Shown piece by piece: positions 42,370 to 51,349 of a DNA stretch of 64,000 nt. Under the pieces are notes generated by a model that was given only the letters and a program-made list of their open reading frames with translations, did no database searches and was not told the origin of the DNA. This DNA is from an uncultured Clostridia bacterium (GTDB lineage: Bacteria > Bacillota > Clostridia > Peptostreptococcales > Anaerovoracaceae), in NCBI GenBank assembly GCA_938049335.1, contig CALIYX010000030.1, positions 62,001-126,000 of the forward strand. The letters are read 5' to 3'. Both the position numbers and the translations under genes were made by a program. Every line of letters begins with the position of its first letter. The first letter of the stretch is position 1.

Positions 42370-43494
42370 TTAAATTATATCTATCAAAGCATCGCAATAC
42401 GCACAGCGCACATCCCCATCTGCTCCAGTTTTAAAGCGCTGAGCTAGCTCCTGCTCTATTTGAGAAATACACTTAGGATTTCCACATTTACATCCCTTAT
42501 CATCCTGAGCTAAAGTCTTATCTCTACAAGTTCCTGCGCTTCCCTCTAGAAGTGTCAAAATAAGCGACATCCTCATGAACTTTCCATATAGCGCCTGCTT
42601 AAAATAGCATGCGCGCGGATCATCGTCTACGTCTACACTTATTTCATTTACCCTAGGCAGCGGATGCAGGATGCTCATGCTTTCCTTTGCGCTAGCAAGC
42701 TTTGCTCTTGTCAAAACATAGCTATCCTTTAGTCTCTCGTACTCCTCAAGGTCATCAAAGCGCTCCCTCTGAATCCTCGTCATATAGAGTATATCAAGCT
42801 TAGGCATAGCCTCCTCTAGCGAAGTAGTTTCAACAAAAGACACATTGTTTTTCTCTAAAATCTCAGATTTAATGTAGGCAGGCAAGCGCAGTTCCTTTGG
42901 CGATATGAGAACAAAGCTGACTCCCTCATATCTTATCATTGCCTTTATCAAAGAATGTACGGTTCTTCCGTACTTTAGGTCACCACATAGGCCGATAACC
43001 ATATTATCGAGTCTGCCGTGCTCCATATATATGGTCAAAAGATCTGCAAGCGTCTGAGTTGGGTGCGCATGGCCGCCATCTCCTGCGTTGATTAGCGGAA
43101 TTGAAGCACTTTCTGCTGCAACAAGAGGCGCACCCTCATAGGGATGCCTCATTGCGATTATGTCTGCATAGCAGCTGATTACCTTTGCTGTGTCCGATAC
43201 GCTTTCGCCCTTTGATACAGAAGCACTTGACGCTGATGAAAATCCCAAGACATTTCCGCCTAGCTCCATCATCGCAGCCTCAAATGAGAGCCTTGTCCTT
43301 GTCGACGGCTCGTAAAAAAGAGTCGCAAGTTTCTTTCCTTCGCAAGCATTTCTGTACTTTGCCGGGTTTTCCATAATGTCACAAGCTTTTTTAATCATAG
43401 CATCGAGTTCTTCAATGCTGAGCTCGTCAATATCTATGAGACTTCTAGGTTTTACATTTGATATTAAAGCATCTGAAAACTTTAAATCCATCAT
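42370..43494 (-). CDS. pyrB: Aspartate carbamoyltransferase with fused PyrI-type zinc domain
   Basis: Makes carbamoyl-aspartate, the committed step of pyrimidine synthesis. Catalytic motifs are present: FYEPSTRTRLSFEAAM (carbamoyl-phosphate loop), SVSKGES-type 80s loop (SASVSKGESVSDT), DGGHAHPTQTLADL, and LHPLPRVNEI. After the normal end (about residue 318) comes a 50-residue tail with CGNPKCIS and CAYCD (Cys 337, 342, 364, 367), matching the C-terminal zinc domain of the regulatory chain PyrI but without its nucleotide-binding domain. I start at ATG 43494, which overlaps the pyrE stop as TAATG; an ATG at 43506 is directly against AAGGA. It is the last pyr gene. Confidence 0.93.
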   Translation of the reverse strand: MMDLKFSDALISNVKPRSLIDIDELSIEELDAMIKKACDIMENPAKYRNACEGKKLATLFYEPSTRTRLSFEAAMMELGGNVLGFSSASSASVSKGESVSDTAKVISCYADIIAMRHPYEGAPLVAAESASIPLINAGDGGHAHPTQTLADLLTIYMEHGRLDNMVIGLCGDLKYGRTVHSLIKAMIRYEGVSFVLISPKELRLPAYIKSEILEKNNVSFVETTSLEEAMPKLDILYMTRIQRERFDDLEEYERLKDSYVLTRAKLASAKESMSILHPLPRVNEISVDVDDDPRACYFKQALYGKFMRMSLILTLLEGSAGTCRDKTLAQDDKGCKCGNPKCISQIEQELAQRFKTGADGDVRCAYCDALIDII

Positions 43495-44138
43495 TATTTT
43501 ATCCATCCTTCATCGCTTGGATTATTTCTGAAAGCAATAAGTCTTTCCCTATCCTCTGGTCTTATGTAGCTTTCGTCTACGGCAACCTCGCTGATTACAT
43601 CAAAGTTTGTCAGCGAAATATTCTTTAGATTTTCCTGAGCTAGTCTATCTAGACCCTTCTGCATTCCGTAGGTGAAAATGCTCACGATTCCAAGAACCTC
43701 TGCACCCGCATTTCTAAGAGCAGTAGCCGCATCGATAACGCTGCCACCTGTTGAAATCAAATCTTCTACGATTACAACCTTGTCGCCCTTATTAAGCTGA
43801 CCCTCTATCTGGTTTCCTCTACCGTGATCCTTTGCTCCTGAGCGAACATATCCCATAGGAAGTCCTAGAATGTGCGCTGCTATAGCCGCATGAGCAATTC
43901 CTGCTGTTGCAGTTCCCATAATCACATCAGCCTCAGGATACTCTTCCTTGATTACATCTGCGATGGAGTTTTCTATCAAAGTTCTAACCTCTGGTGCTGT
44001 AAGCGTAAGTCTGTTATCACAGTAAACTGGGCTTTTGATACCGCTCGCCCATGTGAATGGCTCATCTGGTCTAAAGAAAACTGCTTTGATTGATAGCAAT
44101 CCCTTTGCTACATCCTTTTCTCTCATAACTTTGCTCAT
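43494..44138 (-). CDS. pyrE: Orotate phosphoribosyltransferase
   Basis: Converts orotate and PRPP to OMP. The 214 residues are usual. Visible: FTWASGIKSPVYCDNR, GTATAGIAHAAIAAHIL, YVRSGAKDHGRGNQIEG (mobile loop), and the PRPP motif VVIVEDLISTGGS. GAGGA precedes the ATG. It lies 20 bases after pyrF and overlaps pyrB. Confidence 0.96.
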   Translation of the reverse strand: MSKVMREKDVAKGLLSIKAVFFRPDEPFTWASGIKSPVYCDNRLTLTAPEVRTLIENSIADVIKEEYPEADVIMGTATAGIAHAAIAAHILGLPMGYVRSGAKDHGRGNQIEGQLNKGDKVVIVEDLISTGGSVIDAATALRNAGAEVLGIVSIFTYGMQKGLDRLAQENLKNISLTNFDVISEVAVDESYIRPEDRERLIAFRNNPSDEGWIK

Positions 44139-44158
44139 ATCTTCCTCACTTCCTACGT

Positions 44159-44887
44159 CTATCCGATAAACTCACTGCAGCATCTCTCGTATGCTGAAAC
44201 AACATCCTCATCCTGAGTGATAGGTCTTCCCACAACTATGTAGTCAGAGCCTATTTTCTCAGCCTCGGCAGGCGTCATAACTCGCTTCTGATCCCCCTTT
44301 TGTGAATCAGCAAAGCGAATTCCTGGAGTTACAGTTACAAAATCGTCTCCACACACGCCGTGTATTCCCTCAGCCTCCTGAGCTGAGCAGACAACACCAT
44401 CAAGACCAGCCTCTTTAGTCATCTTAGCATAGTGCAATACAACATCAACAAGTGGCTTTTCTATCAAAAGGTCGTGCTTCATGGCCTCTTCATCTGTAGA
44501 GGTCAGCTGAGTTACCGCTATCAAAAGTGGCTTATCAGCCTTCTTTCCTTCTCTTTCACAGAAGCTCTCGTAGCCTTCCTCAAGTCCAGCCTTAGCAGCT
44601 TCCATCATTCTCTTTGTTCCAGCAGCATGTACATTTACAATGTCAGCTCCAAGACCTCCTAAAACTCTCATAGCACTTGCCGCAGTATTTGGGATATCGT
44701 GTACCTTTAGGTCAACGAAAACCTTGTGCCCTCTAGCTTTTAGCTCCCTGACCATCTCAGGTCCCTCAGCATAATAAAGCTCCATGCCTATCTTAACAAA
44801 CGGACGAAGCTCTCCGAATTTCTCTAGAAAATCTAAGGTCTCACGCTTACTTGAAAAATCACATGCTATTATTACATCTCTTCCCAT
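44159..44887 (-). CDS. pyrF: Orotidine-5'-phosphate decarboxylase
   Basis: Final step to UMP. The 242 residues contain VIIACDFSSKRETLDFL, the catalytic KVFVDLKVHDIPNTA (Asp-Lys-His-Asp network), VNVHAAGTKRMMEA, and VTPGIRF with IVVGRPITQ (phosphate loop). This is the shorter bacterial group I type. The ATG overlaps the pyrD stop (TAATG), indicating coupling. Confidence 0.96.
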   Translation of the reverse strand: MGRDVIIACDFSSKRETLDFLEKFGELRPFVKIGMELYYAEGPEMVRELKARGHKVFVDLKVHDIPNTAASAMRVLGGLGADIVNVHAAGTKRMMEAAKAGLEEGYESFCEREGKKADKPLLIAVTQLTSTDEEAMKHDLLIEKPLVDVVLHYAKMTKEAGLDGVVCSAQEAEGIHGVCGDDFVTVTPGIRFADSQKGDQKRVMTPAEAEKIGSDYIVVGRPITQDEDVVSAYERCCSEFIG

Positions 44888-45798
44888 TAGATCGCCGCTC
44901 CTATTATCTCATTCAAATCTTTTATTCCGTACTTTTCCATTGCAAAAGGAAGCCCCTCAATAATGTCCTTACATGCGTAAGGGTTGACAAGATTTGCAGC
45001 TCCAACCTCTACAGCCGTTGCACCTGCCATCATCATCTCAAGAACGTCCTCACTTGTAGTTATTCCACCCATGCCTACTACAGGAATCTTAACAGCCTTA
45101 GCAACCTGATATACCATTCTGAGAGCTACTGGAAATACAGCGCTTCCTGAAAGACCGCCCATGACATTCGCAAGTACAGGCTTTCTAGTCTTAAGATCTA
45201 GTCTCATAGCCTGAAGAGTATTTATCAGAGCAACCGCATCAGCACCAGCATCCTCACAAGCCCTTGCAATCTCCACAATATCAGTTACATTCGGCGAGAG
45301 CTTCATTATGATAGGCTTATCGCTCACGCCCTTAACGGCTCTTGTCACATCAGCAGCACATGAAGCATCAGTACCAAACGACATACCGCCACCGTGTACA
45401 TTTGGGCAGCTGATATTAATCTCGAGCCAGCCAACCTCTTCCTGCATGGCCATCTTCCTAGCAGTCTCTACATATTCATCTATAGAAAAACCGCTGACAT
45501 TAGCCACAATCTTCTTGTCAAAACAAGCCCTTAGCTTTGGAAGCTCCTCAGCTATGACTCTATCAACACCAGGGTTTTGAAGACCGACTGAGTTAATCAT
45601 TCCGCCTTCAGTCTCAGCAATTCTAGGAGTAGGGTTACCAAATCTTTCCTCACCTGTTGTTCCCTTACAGGAAAAGCTTCCGAGTATGTTTATATCATAT
45701 AGCTCTGCAAACTCGTATCCATATCCGAAGGTTCCACTAGCAGGAATTACCGGATTATCAATCTCTATACCGCAAAGCTTAAGCTTAGTATTTACCAC
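44887..45798 (-). CDS. pyrD: Dihydroorotate dehydrogenase B, catalytic subunit
   Basis: Class 1B FMN enzyme, 303 residues, that works with PyrK and NAD+. Visible: NPVIPASGTFGYG, CKGTTGEERFGNP, the active-site loop region LEINISCPNVHGGG (Cys as base), MKLSPNVTDI, NTLQAMRLD, and VVGMGGITTSEDVLEMMMAG. The start is GTG, with AAGGAGG 7 bases upstream, and overlaps the pyrK stop by 7 bases. The PyrK partner directly upstream fixes the 1B assignment. Confidence 0.96.
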   Translation of the reverse strand: MVNTKLKLCGIEIDNPVIPASGTFGYGYEFAELYDINILGSFSCKGTTGEERFGNPTPRIAETEGGMINSVGLQNPGVDRVIAEELPKLRACFDKKIVANVSGFSIDEYVETARKMAMQEEVGWLEINISCPNVHGGGMSFGTDASCAADVTRAVKGVSDKPIIMKLSPNVTDIVEIARACEDAGADAVALINTLQAMRLDLKTRKPVLANVMGGLSGSAVFPVALRMVYQVAKAVKIPVVGMGGITTSEDVLEMMMAGATAVEVGAANLVNPYACKDIIEGLPFAMEKYGIKDLNEIIGAAI

Positions 45799-46523
45799 AG
45801 TATTTCCTCCTTCCTCATAACAGGACCTTCCTTGCAGATTCTCTTATTTCCCGTCAAAGTCTTACATGAACATCCCATGCACGCACCAAAGCCGCAGCCC
45901 ATTCTCTCCTCGAAGCTGAACTGTCCGCTTCCGGAACTTGCAGCATATACGGATTTTAGCATGGCCTCAGGTCCACAAGTGTAGATGTAGCTGTGCTTTA
46001 TATCTGCGATAGGCTTATCAACAAAGCCTTTAATTCCGTAGCTTCCATCAGCTGTTGTAATCACAAGCTCATCAGCAAGCTTTGAGAATTCGTCCACATA
46101 GAACATATCCTCAGCTTTGTTGAAACCAAGCAGAACCTTTACCTTCTTTCCCTCTGAAACCAGCCTCTTCGCAAGAAGGTAAAGGGGCGGAATGCCCACA
46201 CCTCCGCCTATCAAAAGCGGCTCGTCTCCAGACTCCGAAAGCGAATATCCATTGCCTAGACCAACGAGAACGTCTAGTTCCTCGCCGGCTTCATACTCGC
46301 TGAGCTCAGAAGTTCCTCTGCCCATTATCTTATATATTATAGTCAGCTCGTCCTCTCCGAGGTCGCAGATTGAAATCGGTCTGCGAAGGAAAAAGCCTTT
46401 GAGCTTGATGTTTATAAATTGTCCTGGCGCTGTTACAGCCGAAACATCGCCTGCGAGTCTCATTCTATAAATGCCCTCGCTTAGCTTCTTGTTTTCGACT
46501 ATCTTCAAAATCCTTTGCTGCAT
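45792..46523 (-). CDS. pyrK: Dihydroorotate dehydrogenase B, electron transfer subunit
   Basis: FAD and [2Fe-2S] subunit passing electrons from PyrD to NAD+. The 243 residues show the FAD motif RRPISICD, the NAD motif LIGGGVGIPPLYLLAKRL, and the C-terminal cluster ligands GCGFGACMGCSC plus a later Cys (KRICKEG). I start at ATG 46523, which has GAGG 6 bases upstream. An in-frame extension to 46601 lacks a binding site and covers a strong hairpin. Confidence 0.93.
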   Translation of the reverse strand: MQQRILKIVENKKLSEGIYRMRLAGDVSAVTAPGQFINIKLKGFFLRRPISICDLGEDELTIIYKIMGRGTSELSEYEAGEELDVLVGLGNGYSLSESGDEPLLIGGGVGIPPLYLLAKRLVSEGKKVKVLLGFNKAEDMFYVDEFSKLADELVITTADGSYGIKGFVDKPIADIKHSYIYTCGPEAMLKSVYAASSGSGQFSFEERMGCGFGACMGCSCKTLTGNKRICKEGPVMRKEEILW

Positions 46524-46559
46524 TTTATACCTCATATACTCTTTGATCTTGCATATATC

Positions 46560-46597
46560 GGGTCTTCCTAGGGGCACCGCCGGCACCCCTAAGACCC
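46560..46597 (-). other. Strong GC-rich intercistronic hairpin between carB and pyrK
   Basis: The arms GGGTCTT/AAGACCC (46560-46566, 46591-46597) with inner AGGGG/CCCCT pairing form a long GC-rich hairpin in the gap before pyrK. No T tract follows, so it is not an ordinary terminator; it may protect or process the message. Confidence 0.7.
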
Positions 46598-46621
46598 TCA
46601 TATTTTCATCAAGGAGTGTAA

Positions 46622-49600
46622 TTACGCATCTATCGTTGAAATTGTCAGTGTCATTTCCTCAAGTACATCGAGTAGAACTCTGACTGTATCCAGTGAAGTT
46701 AGCATGGTTACATTGTTTTCCGTTGCTGAACGTCTAATCTTGTGACCATCGCTCTCCTGGCCAAATGATCCAATGTCCTTGGTGTTCAAAACATATGCCA
46801 TGTGACCCTGATGTATTGAATCTAGTATCTCGTGGCTTCCCTCGCTGATTTTTCTCAGCATTCTCGTTCTGATTCCATTCTCCTTTAAGTAAAGAGCAGT
46901 TCCCTCAGTTGCCTCGATATTGAATCCTAGGTTATAGAATCTCTTTATCAAAGGAAGAGCCTCTTCCTTATCCTTATCTGCAATCGTTGCAAATACAGTT
47001 CCGTAGTTCTGAAGGTGCATTCCCGAAGCCTGGAGAGCCTTATATAGCGCTCTATTTAGCTTGTTATCGTATCCGATTGCCTCACCAGTTGACTTCATCT
47101 CAGGTGAGAGGTAAGCATCTAGACCCTTTATCTTGTTGAATGAGAATACAGGTGCCTTTACATAGTATCTCTTCTTCTCCTCAGGATAGATATCAAAGAA
47201 TCCCTGCTCCTTGAGGCTCTTGCCCAATATAACCTCTGTCGCAATGTCTGCAAGGCTATATCCAGTTGCCTTTGATAGGAAAGGTACGGTTCTTGATGAG
47301 CGTGGGTTAACCTCGATGATAAATACATTCTCCTCTTCATCTACGATGAACTGAATGTTGTAAAGTCCTATGATTCCAATGCCTAGTCCTAACTTCTTTG
47401 CATACTGAAGGATGGTTCCCTTAACCTTATCTGAGATGCTGAAGGTAGGATATACGCTGATTGAGTCTCCTGAGTGAATACCAGTTCTCTCAACGAGCTC
47501 CATGATTCCTGGAATGAAAACATCTCTGCCGTCGCAGATTGCATCAACCTCAACCTCCTTACCCTGGATATACTTATCTACTAGTACAGGCTTGTCGTTG
47601 TCTATCTCTACCGCAGTCTTTAGATAGTGTCTTAGCTGATTTTCATCTGCAACTATCTGCATAGCTCTTCCGCCAAGAACAAAGCTTGGTCTTACGAGAA
47701 CCGGATAGCCTACACCCTCTGCAGTTTTGATACCCTCTTCGATATCAGTTACAGCCTTTCCTCTTGGCTGAGGGATATTTAGATCAACGAGCACTCTCTC
47801 AAAGCGGTCTCTGTTCTCAGCTCTTTCAATCGCCTCACAGTCCGTTCCGATAATCTTAACACCTCTATCCTCTAGCGGTTGAGCTAGGTTTATAGCAGTC
47901 TGTCCACCTAGTGAAGCGATAACTCCTTCTGGGTTTTCAAGCGCTATGATGTTCATAACATCTTCAGGCGTCAAAGGCTCAAAATAGAGCTTATCTGCCG
48001 TCGTATAGTCAGTTGAAACAGTCTCAGGATTATTGTTTATGATTATAGCCTCATAGCCTTCTTTTCTGATGGTCTGAACCGCGTGAACTGTCGAGTAGTC
48101 AAACTCTACTCCCTGTCCAATTCTTATAGGACCAGCACCTAGCACAAAGATTTTCTTCTTATCTGTTACGATGGAATCGTTCTTTCCGCTATATGATGAA
48201 TAGAAGTAAGGGATATATGCTCCTGTGTGGCATGTGTCTACCATTCTATAAACAGGAAGCATTCTGTTTTCCCATCTTAGTTTGAAAACATCAAGCTCTT
48301 CCATTCCCCACTGTCTAGCAACTTCGATGTCTCCAAAGCCCATCTTCTTTGCCTCAAGAAGCACATCCATATTGCCCTTGTTCGCAGCGAGCTTTCTCTC
48401 CATCTTAACCATGTCTGCAAATGTCTCTATAAAATATGGAGTAATCATCGTGATTTCAGCAATAGTTGAAACATCAATATCTCTTCTTAGAAGCTCACAA
48501 ACTGCGAAGATTGCATCATCTCTAAATGTCTTTATGTACTCGAGCATGTCCTCATTTGACATCTCGACAAACTTGTTCATTCTGAAGTGGTCAACGCCGA
48601 TTTCTAGTGAGCGAACTGACTTGAGAAGACACTCTGAAAGGTTTGAACCTATACCCATAACCTCACCAGTCGCCTTCATCTGAGTACCTAGCTCATTTGA
48701 TGCGCTAGCAAACTTATCAAATGGGAATCTTGGCAGCTTTGCAACAACATAGTCGAGCACAGGTTCAAAAGCAGCTGTAGTATTTGCAACATCTATATCT
48801 TCAAGAAGCATTCCCATAGCAATCTTTGCTGTAACTCTAGCAATTGGGTAACCGCTAGCCTTTGATGCAAGAGCTGATGAGCGAGATACACGTGGGTTTA
48901 CCTCTATCAAGAAGTACTTACTAGAGTTAGGATCTAGAGCAAACTGTACATTACATCCACCTTCAATCTCAAGCTCTCTTATGATCTTAATCGCACTGTC
49001 GTTTAACATCTTTAGGTCGTGGTCTGAAAGAGTCATGATTGGTGCTACGACCATAGAATCTCCGGTGTGCACACCAACGGGATCGATGTTTTCCATTCCG
49101 CAGATGGTAATCGCATTGTCCTCGGAGTCACGCATTACCTCAAACTCAATCTCCTTATATCCCTTAACGCTCTTTTCTATCAAAACCTGATGAACCGGTG
49201 ATAGCTTAAAAGCATTTGTTCCAAGTTCCTCTAGCTCCTCTTCATCATGTGCGAAGCCACCGCCCGTTCCTCCAAGAGTGAACGCAGGTCTTAAAACTAC
49301 TGGATATCCAATCTTCTTAGCTGCTTCCTTAGCCTCTTCTAGATTGTATGTAATCTCTGATGGAATTGTAGGTTCACCGATTGACTGGCATAGCTCCTTA
49401 AAAAGCTCTCTATCCTCAGCTCTTTCGATACTTCTGATGCTTGTGCCTAAAAGCTTTACATCGCACTCCTTGAGCACGCCCTTTCTGTCAAGCTGCATGG
49501 CAAGATTTAGTCCTGTCTGTCCGCCTATGGCAGGAAGAATTGCGTCAGGTCTCTCGTAGCGAAGAATCTTTGCCACATATTCCAGTGTCAAAGGCTCCAT

Positions 49601-49795
49601 GTAAACCTTGTCCGCTATCGTCGTATCCGTCATTATAGTTGCAGGGTTTGAATTTACTAGAACTACCTCGTATCCCTCTTCCTTGAGCGCTAGGCACGCC
49701 TGTGTGCCCGCGTAGTCAAATTCAGCAGCCTGTCCGATTACGATAGGACCTGAACCGATGATAAGTACTTTTTTGATATCTGTCCTCTTTGCCAT
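46622..49795 (-). CDS. carB: Carbamoyl-phosphate synthase large subunit
   Basis: Makes carbamoyl phosphate from bicarbonate, ammonia and ATP. The 1057 residues have the standard internal duplication: two ATP-grasp halves, each opening with VLIIGSGPIVIGQAAEFDYAG or VLGAGPIRIGQGVEFDYS, both with Asn/Glu ligand motifs (IEVNPRVSRSSALASKA; IEVNPRSSRTVPFLSKA), and a C-terminal MGS-like allosteric domain (about 930-1057). GGAGG precedes the ATG. The glutaminase subunit carA, usually adjacent, is not in the window; it may lie elsewhere, or ammonia may be used directly. Confidence 0.97.
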   Translation of the reverse strand: MAKRTDIKKVLIIGSGPIVIGQAAEFDYAGTQACLALKEEGYEVVLVNSNPATIMTDTTIADKVYMEPLTLEYVAKILRYERPDAILPAIGGQTGLNLAMQLDRKGVLKECDVKLLGTSIRSIERAEDRELFKELCQSIGEPTIPSEITYNLEEAKEAAKKIGYPVVLRPAFTLGGTGGGFAHDEEELEELGTNAFKLSPVHQVLIEKSVKGYKEIEFEVMRDSEDNAITICGMENIDPVGVHTGDSMVVAPIMTLSDHDLKMLNDSAIKIIRELEIEGGCNVQFALDPNSSKYFLIEVNPRVSRSSALASKASGYPIARVTAKIAMGMLLEDIDVANTTAAFEPVLDYVVAKLPRFPFDKFASASNELGTQMKATGEVMGIGSNLSECLLKSVRSLEIGVDHFRMNKFVEMSNEDMLEYIKTFRDDAIFAVCELLRRDIDVSTIAEITMITPYFIETFADMVKMERKLAANKGNMDVLLEAKKMGFGDIEVARQWGMEELDVFKLRWENRMLPVYRMVDTCHTGAYIPYFYSSYSGKNDSIVTDKKKIFVLGAGPIRIGQGVEFDYSTVHAVQTIRKEGYEAIIINNNPETVSTDYTTADKLYFEPLTPEDVMNIIALENPEGVIASLGGQTAINLAQPLEDRGVKIIGTDCEAIERAENRDRFERVLVDLNIPQPRGKAVTDIEEGIKTAEGVGYPVLVRPSFVLGGRAMQIVADENQLRHYLKTAVEIDNDKPVLVDKYIQGKEVEVDAICDGRDVFIPGIMELVERTGIHSGDSISVYPTFSISDKVKGTILQYAKKLGLGIGIIGLYNIQFIVDEEENVFIIEVNPRSSRTVPFLSKATGYSLADIATEVILGKSLKEQGFFDIYPEEKKRYYVKAPVFSFNKIKGLDAYLSPEMKSTGEAIGYDNKLNRALYKALQASGMHLQNYGTVFATIADKDKEEALPLIKRFYNLGFNIEATEGTALYLKENGIRTRMLRKISEGSHEILDSIHQGHMAYVLNTKDIGSFGQESDGHKIRRSATENNVTMLTSLDTVRVLLDVLEEMTLTISTIDA

Positions 49796-49853
49796 TTTCT
49801 ACCTCCGAAAATATATATGAATTTGAATTATTTACTCTTTGCTTCCTCGCCTA

Positions 49854-51068
49854 CTATCTGCGATATGCTATCTTACCGTTGCAGAGCGTAAGCATGCACT
49901 GTCCCTTGACCTTTTCTCCCTCAAAAGGCATAGCTCTTCCCTTTGTCAGGAACTCATCTGAGCGAATCTCATATTCCTTCTCAAGATCAAAGATTGTAAA
50001 ATCCGAATGGTCTCTCTTGATTCCAAAACGCTCGCGAGGTGCTGTCGTCATAAGCTTAACAAGATGCTCAAGGCTAAGAACGCCCTCTAGCACTAGCTTT
50101 GTATATAGGAGCGGAAAAGCTGTCTCAAGACCAACGATTCCAAAGTAACTGTCCTTAAGCCCCTTGTTCTTCTCATCTAGAGTGTGTGGTGCATGGTCTG
50201 TTGCAATCATATCAACAGCTCCATCTAGAATTCCTTCTATCAAAGCCTCCTGATCCTGTCTTGATCTGATTGGAGGATTCATCTTATACCAGCCATCCTC
50301 TTTTAGGTCCATGTCGTTCATTATCAAATAGTGGGGTGCAGTTTCGCATGTCACATCAACACCGCTCTTCTTCGCATCTCTTATGAGCTCAACGCTCTCC
50401 TTACTAGAAATATGGCAGGCATGAAACGGACAACCTGTCTCATCAGCTAGCTTGATATCACGCTCAACCTCACGCCATTCACTTTCGCTGCAGATTCCAA
50501 GGTGATTATTCTGCCGTGCATACTCACCATCATGAATATATCCGCCTTTAACTAGGCTCTCCACCTCGCAGTGTGCTACTAAAATCTTACCTAGCTCTTT
50601 CACCTGATACATAGCCTCTCTCATGAGCGACTCGTCCTGAATTCCTCTTCCATCATCAGAAAATGAAATCGCATAAGGCGCCATAGCCTCCATATCCGCA
50701 AGCTTCTCACCCTTTTCTTCAACGCTTATCGCTCCATATGGATGAACATTTATTACTGCATCTCTTTCGATTATCTCAAGTTGCTGTCTTAGGTGTAGCA
50801 AACTGTCTGGCACTGGCTTTAGGTTTGGCATTGTGCACACATCTGTGTATCCACCTGCAGCTGCCGACCTGCTTCCCGTTCCTATAGTTTCCTTATATGA
50901 AAAACCCGGCTCACGAAAATGCACATGCACATCGCAAAAACCGGGAAAAATAGCGTAACGAGAATCATCAAAAAGCTCACAGTTAAGGCTGCTATCAGCA
51001 GTCTTTTCTACAGCTTCTATTACTTCTTCTTTATTTAGCATATATAGCTTTGTGTTATTTAGAGTCAT
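49854..51068 (-). CDS. pyrC: Dihydroorotase
   Basis: Cyclises carbamoyl aspartate. The 404 residues are the class I, B. subtilis-like form. Visible: GFCDVHVHFREPGFSYKETI (zinc His pair), YTDVCTMPNLKPVPD, ILVAHCE, FHACHISSKES, and MIATDHAPHTLDEK (catalytic Asp). An Asp bridging residue replaces the carboxylated Lys area (SDDGRGIQDESLM). AAAGGA precedes the ATG. It is the first gene of the operon, after a leader of about 175 bases with attenuator-like structure. Confidence 0.96.
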   Translation of the reverse strand: MTLNNTKLYMLNKEEVIEAVEKTADSSLNCELFDDSRYAIFPGFCDVHVHFREPGFSYKETIGTGSRSAAAGGYTDVCTMPNLKPVPDSLLHLRQQLEIIERDAVINVHPYGAISVEEKGEKLADMEAMAPYAISFSDDGRGIQDESLMREAMYQVKELGKILVAHCEVESLVKGGYIHDGEYARQNNHLGICSESEWREVERDIKLADETGCPFHACHISSKESVELIRDAKKSGVDVTCETAPHYLIMNDMDLKEDGWYKMNPPIRSRQDQEALIEGILDGAVDMIATDHAPHTLDEKNKGLKDSYFGIVGLETAFPLLYTKLVLEGVLSLEHLVKLMTTAPRERFGIKRDHSDFTIFDLEKEYEIRSDEFLTKGRAMPFEGEKVKGQCMLTLCNGKIAYRR

Positions 51069-51133
51069 TGGTCTTCCTTTCGATTCCTAACCCTTGGAAT
51101 ATACATCGCGCTGAACGTTCTCCGCCGTGCAAT

Positions 51134-51232
51134 AAAAAAACCTTGCCGACGACAAGGTGAGTATACAAAAACATCATGCACAGGGCACGTTATAAGTATA
51201 TATATTCCAATCTTGCCGATCTCTCTGTATCG
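51134..51232 (-). promoter_or_regulatory. Candidate PyrR-type attenuator in the pyr leader
   Basis: A terminator hairpin CCTTGT...GCAAGG (51141-51157) is followed on the minus strand by seven T (51134-51140). The octamer TCGGCAAG of its 3' arm is repeated exactly upstream (51212-51219), so the upstream copy can pair with the 5' arm as an antiterminator. That copy is in turn overlapped by a CGAT-ACAGAGAG-ATCG hairpin (51217-51232), whose loop resembles the CAGAGAG core of PyrR sites. No pyrR gene is in the window. Confidence 0.65.
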
Positions 51233-51249
51233 TATTAAAGATTATAGAA

Positions 51250-51278
51250 ATACTAACACAAAAGCATTTTAATGTCAA
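51250..51278 (-). promoter_or_regulatory. pyr operon promoter
   Basis: Minus strand: TTGACA (51273-51278), 17 bases, TAGTAT (51250-51255). Confidence 0.75.
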
Positions 51279-51349
51279 TAATTTCGAAGTAATTCGGACC
51301 AAAAAAGCCCAGATTTCTCTGAGCTTTATCTTGCTGATTATGATATATT

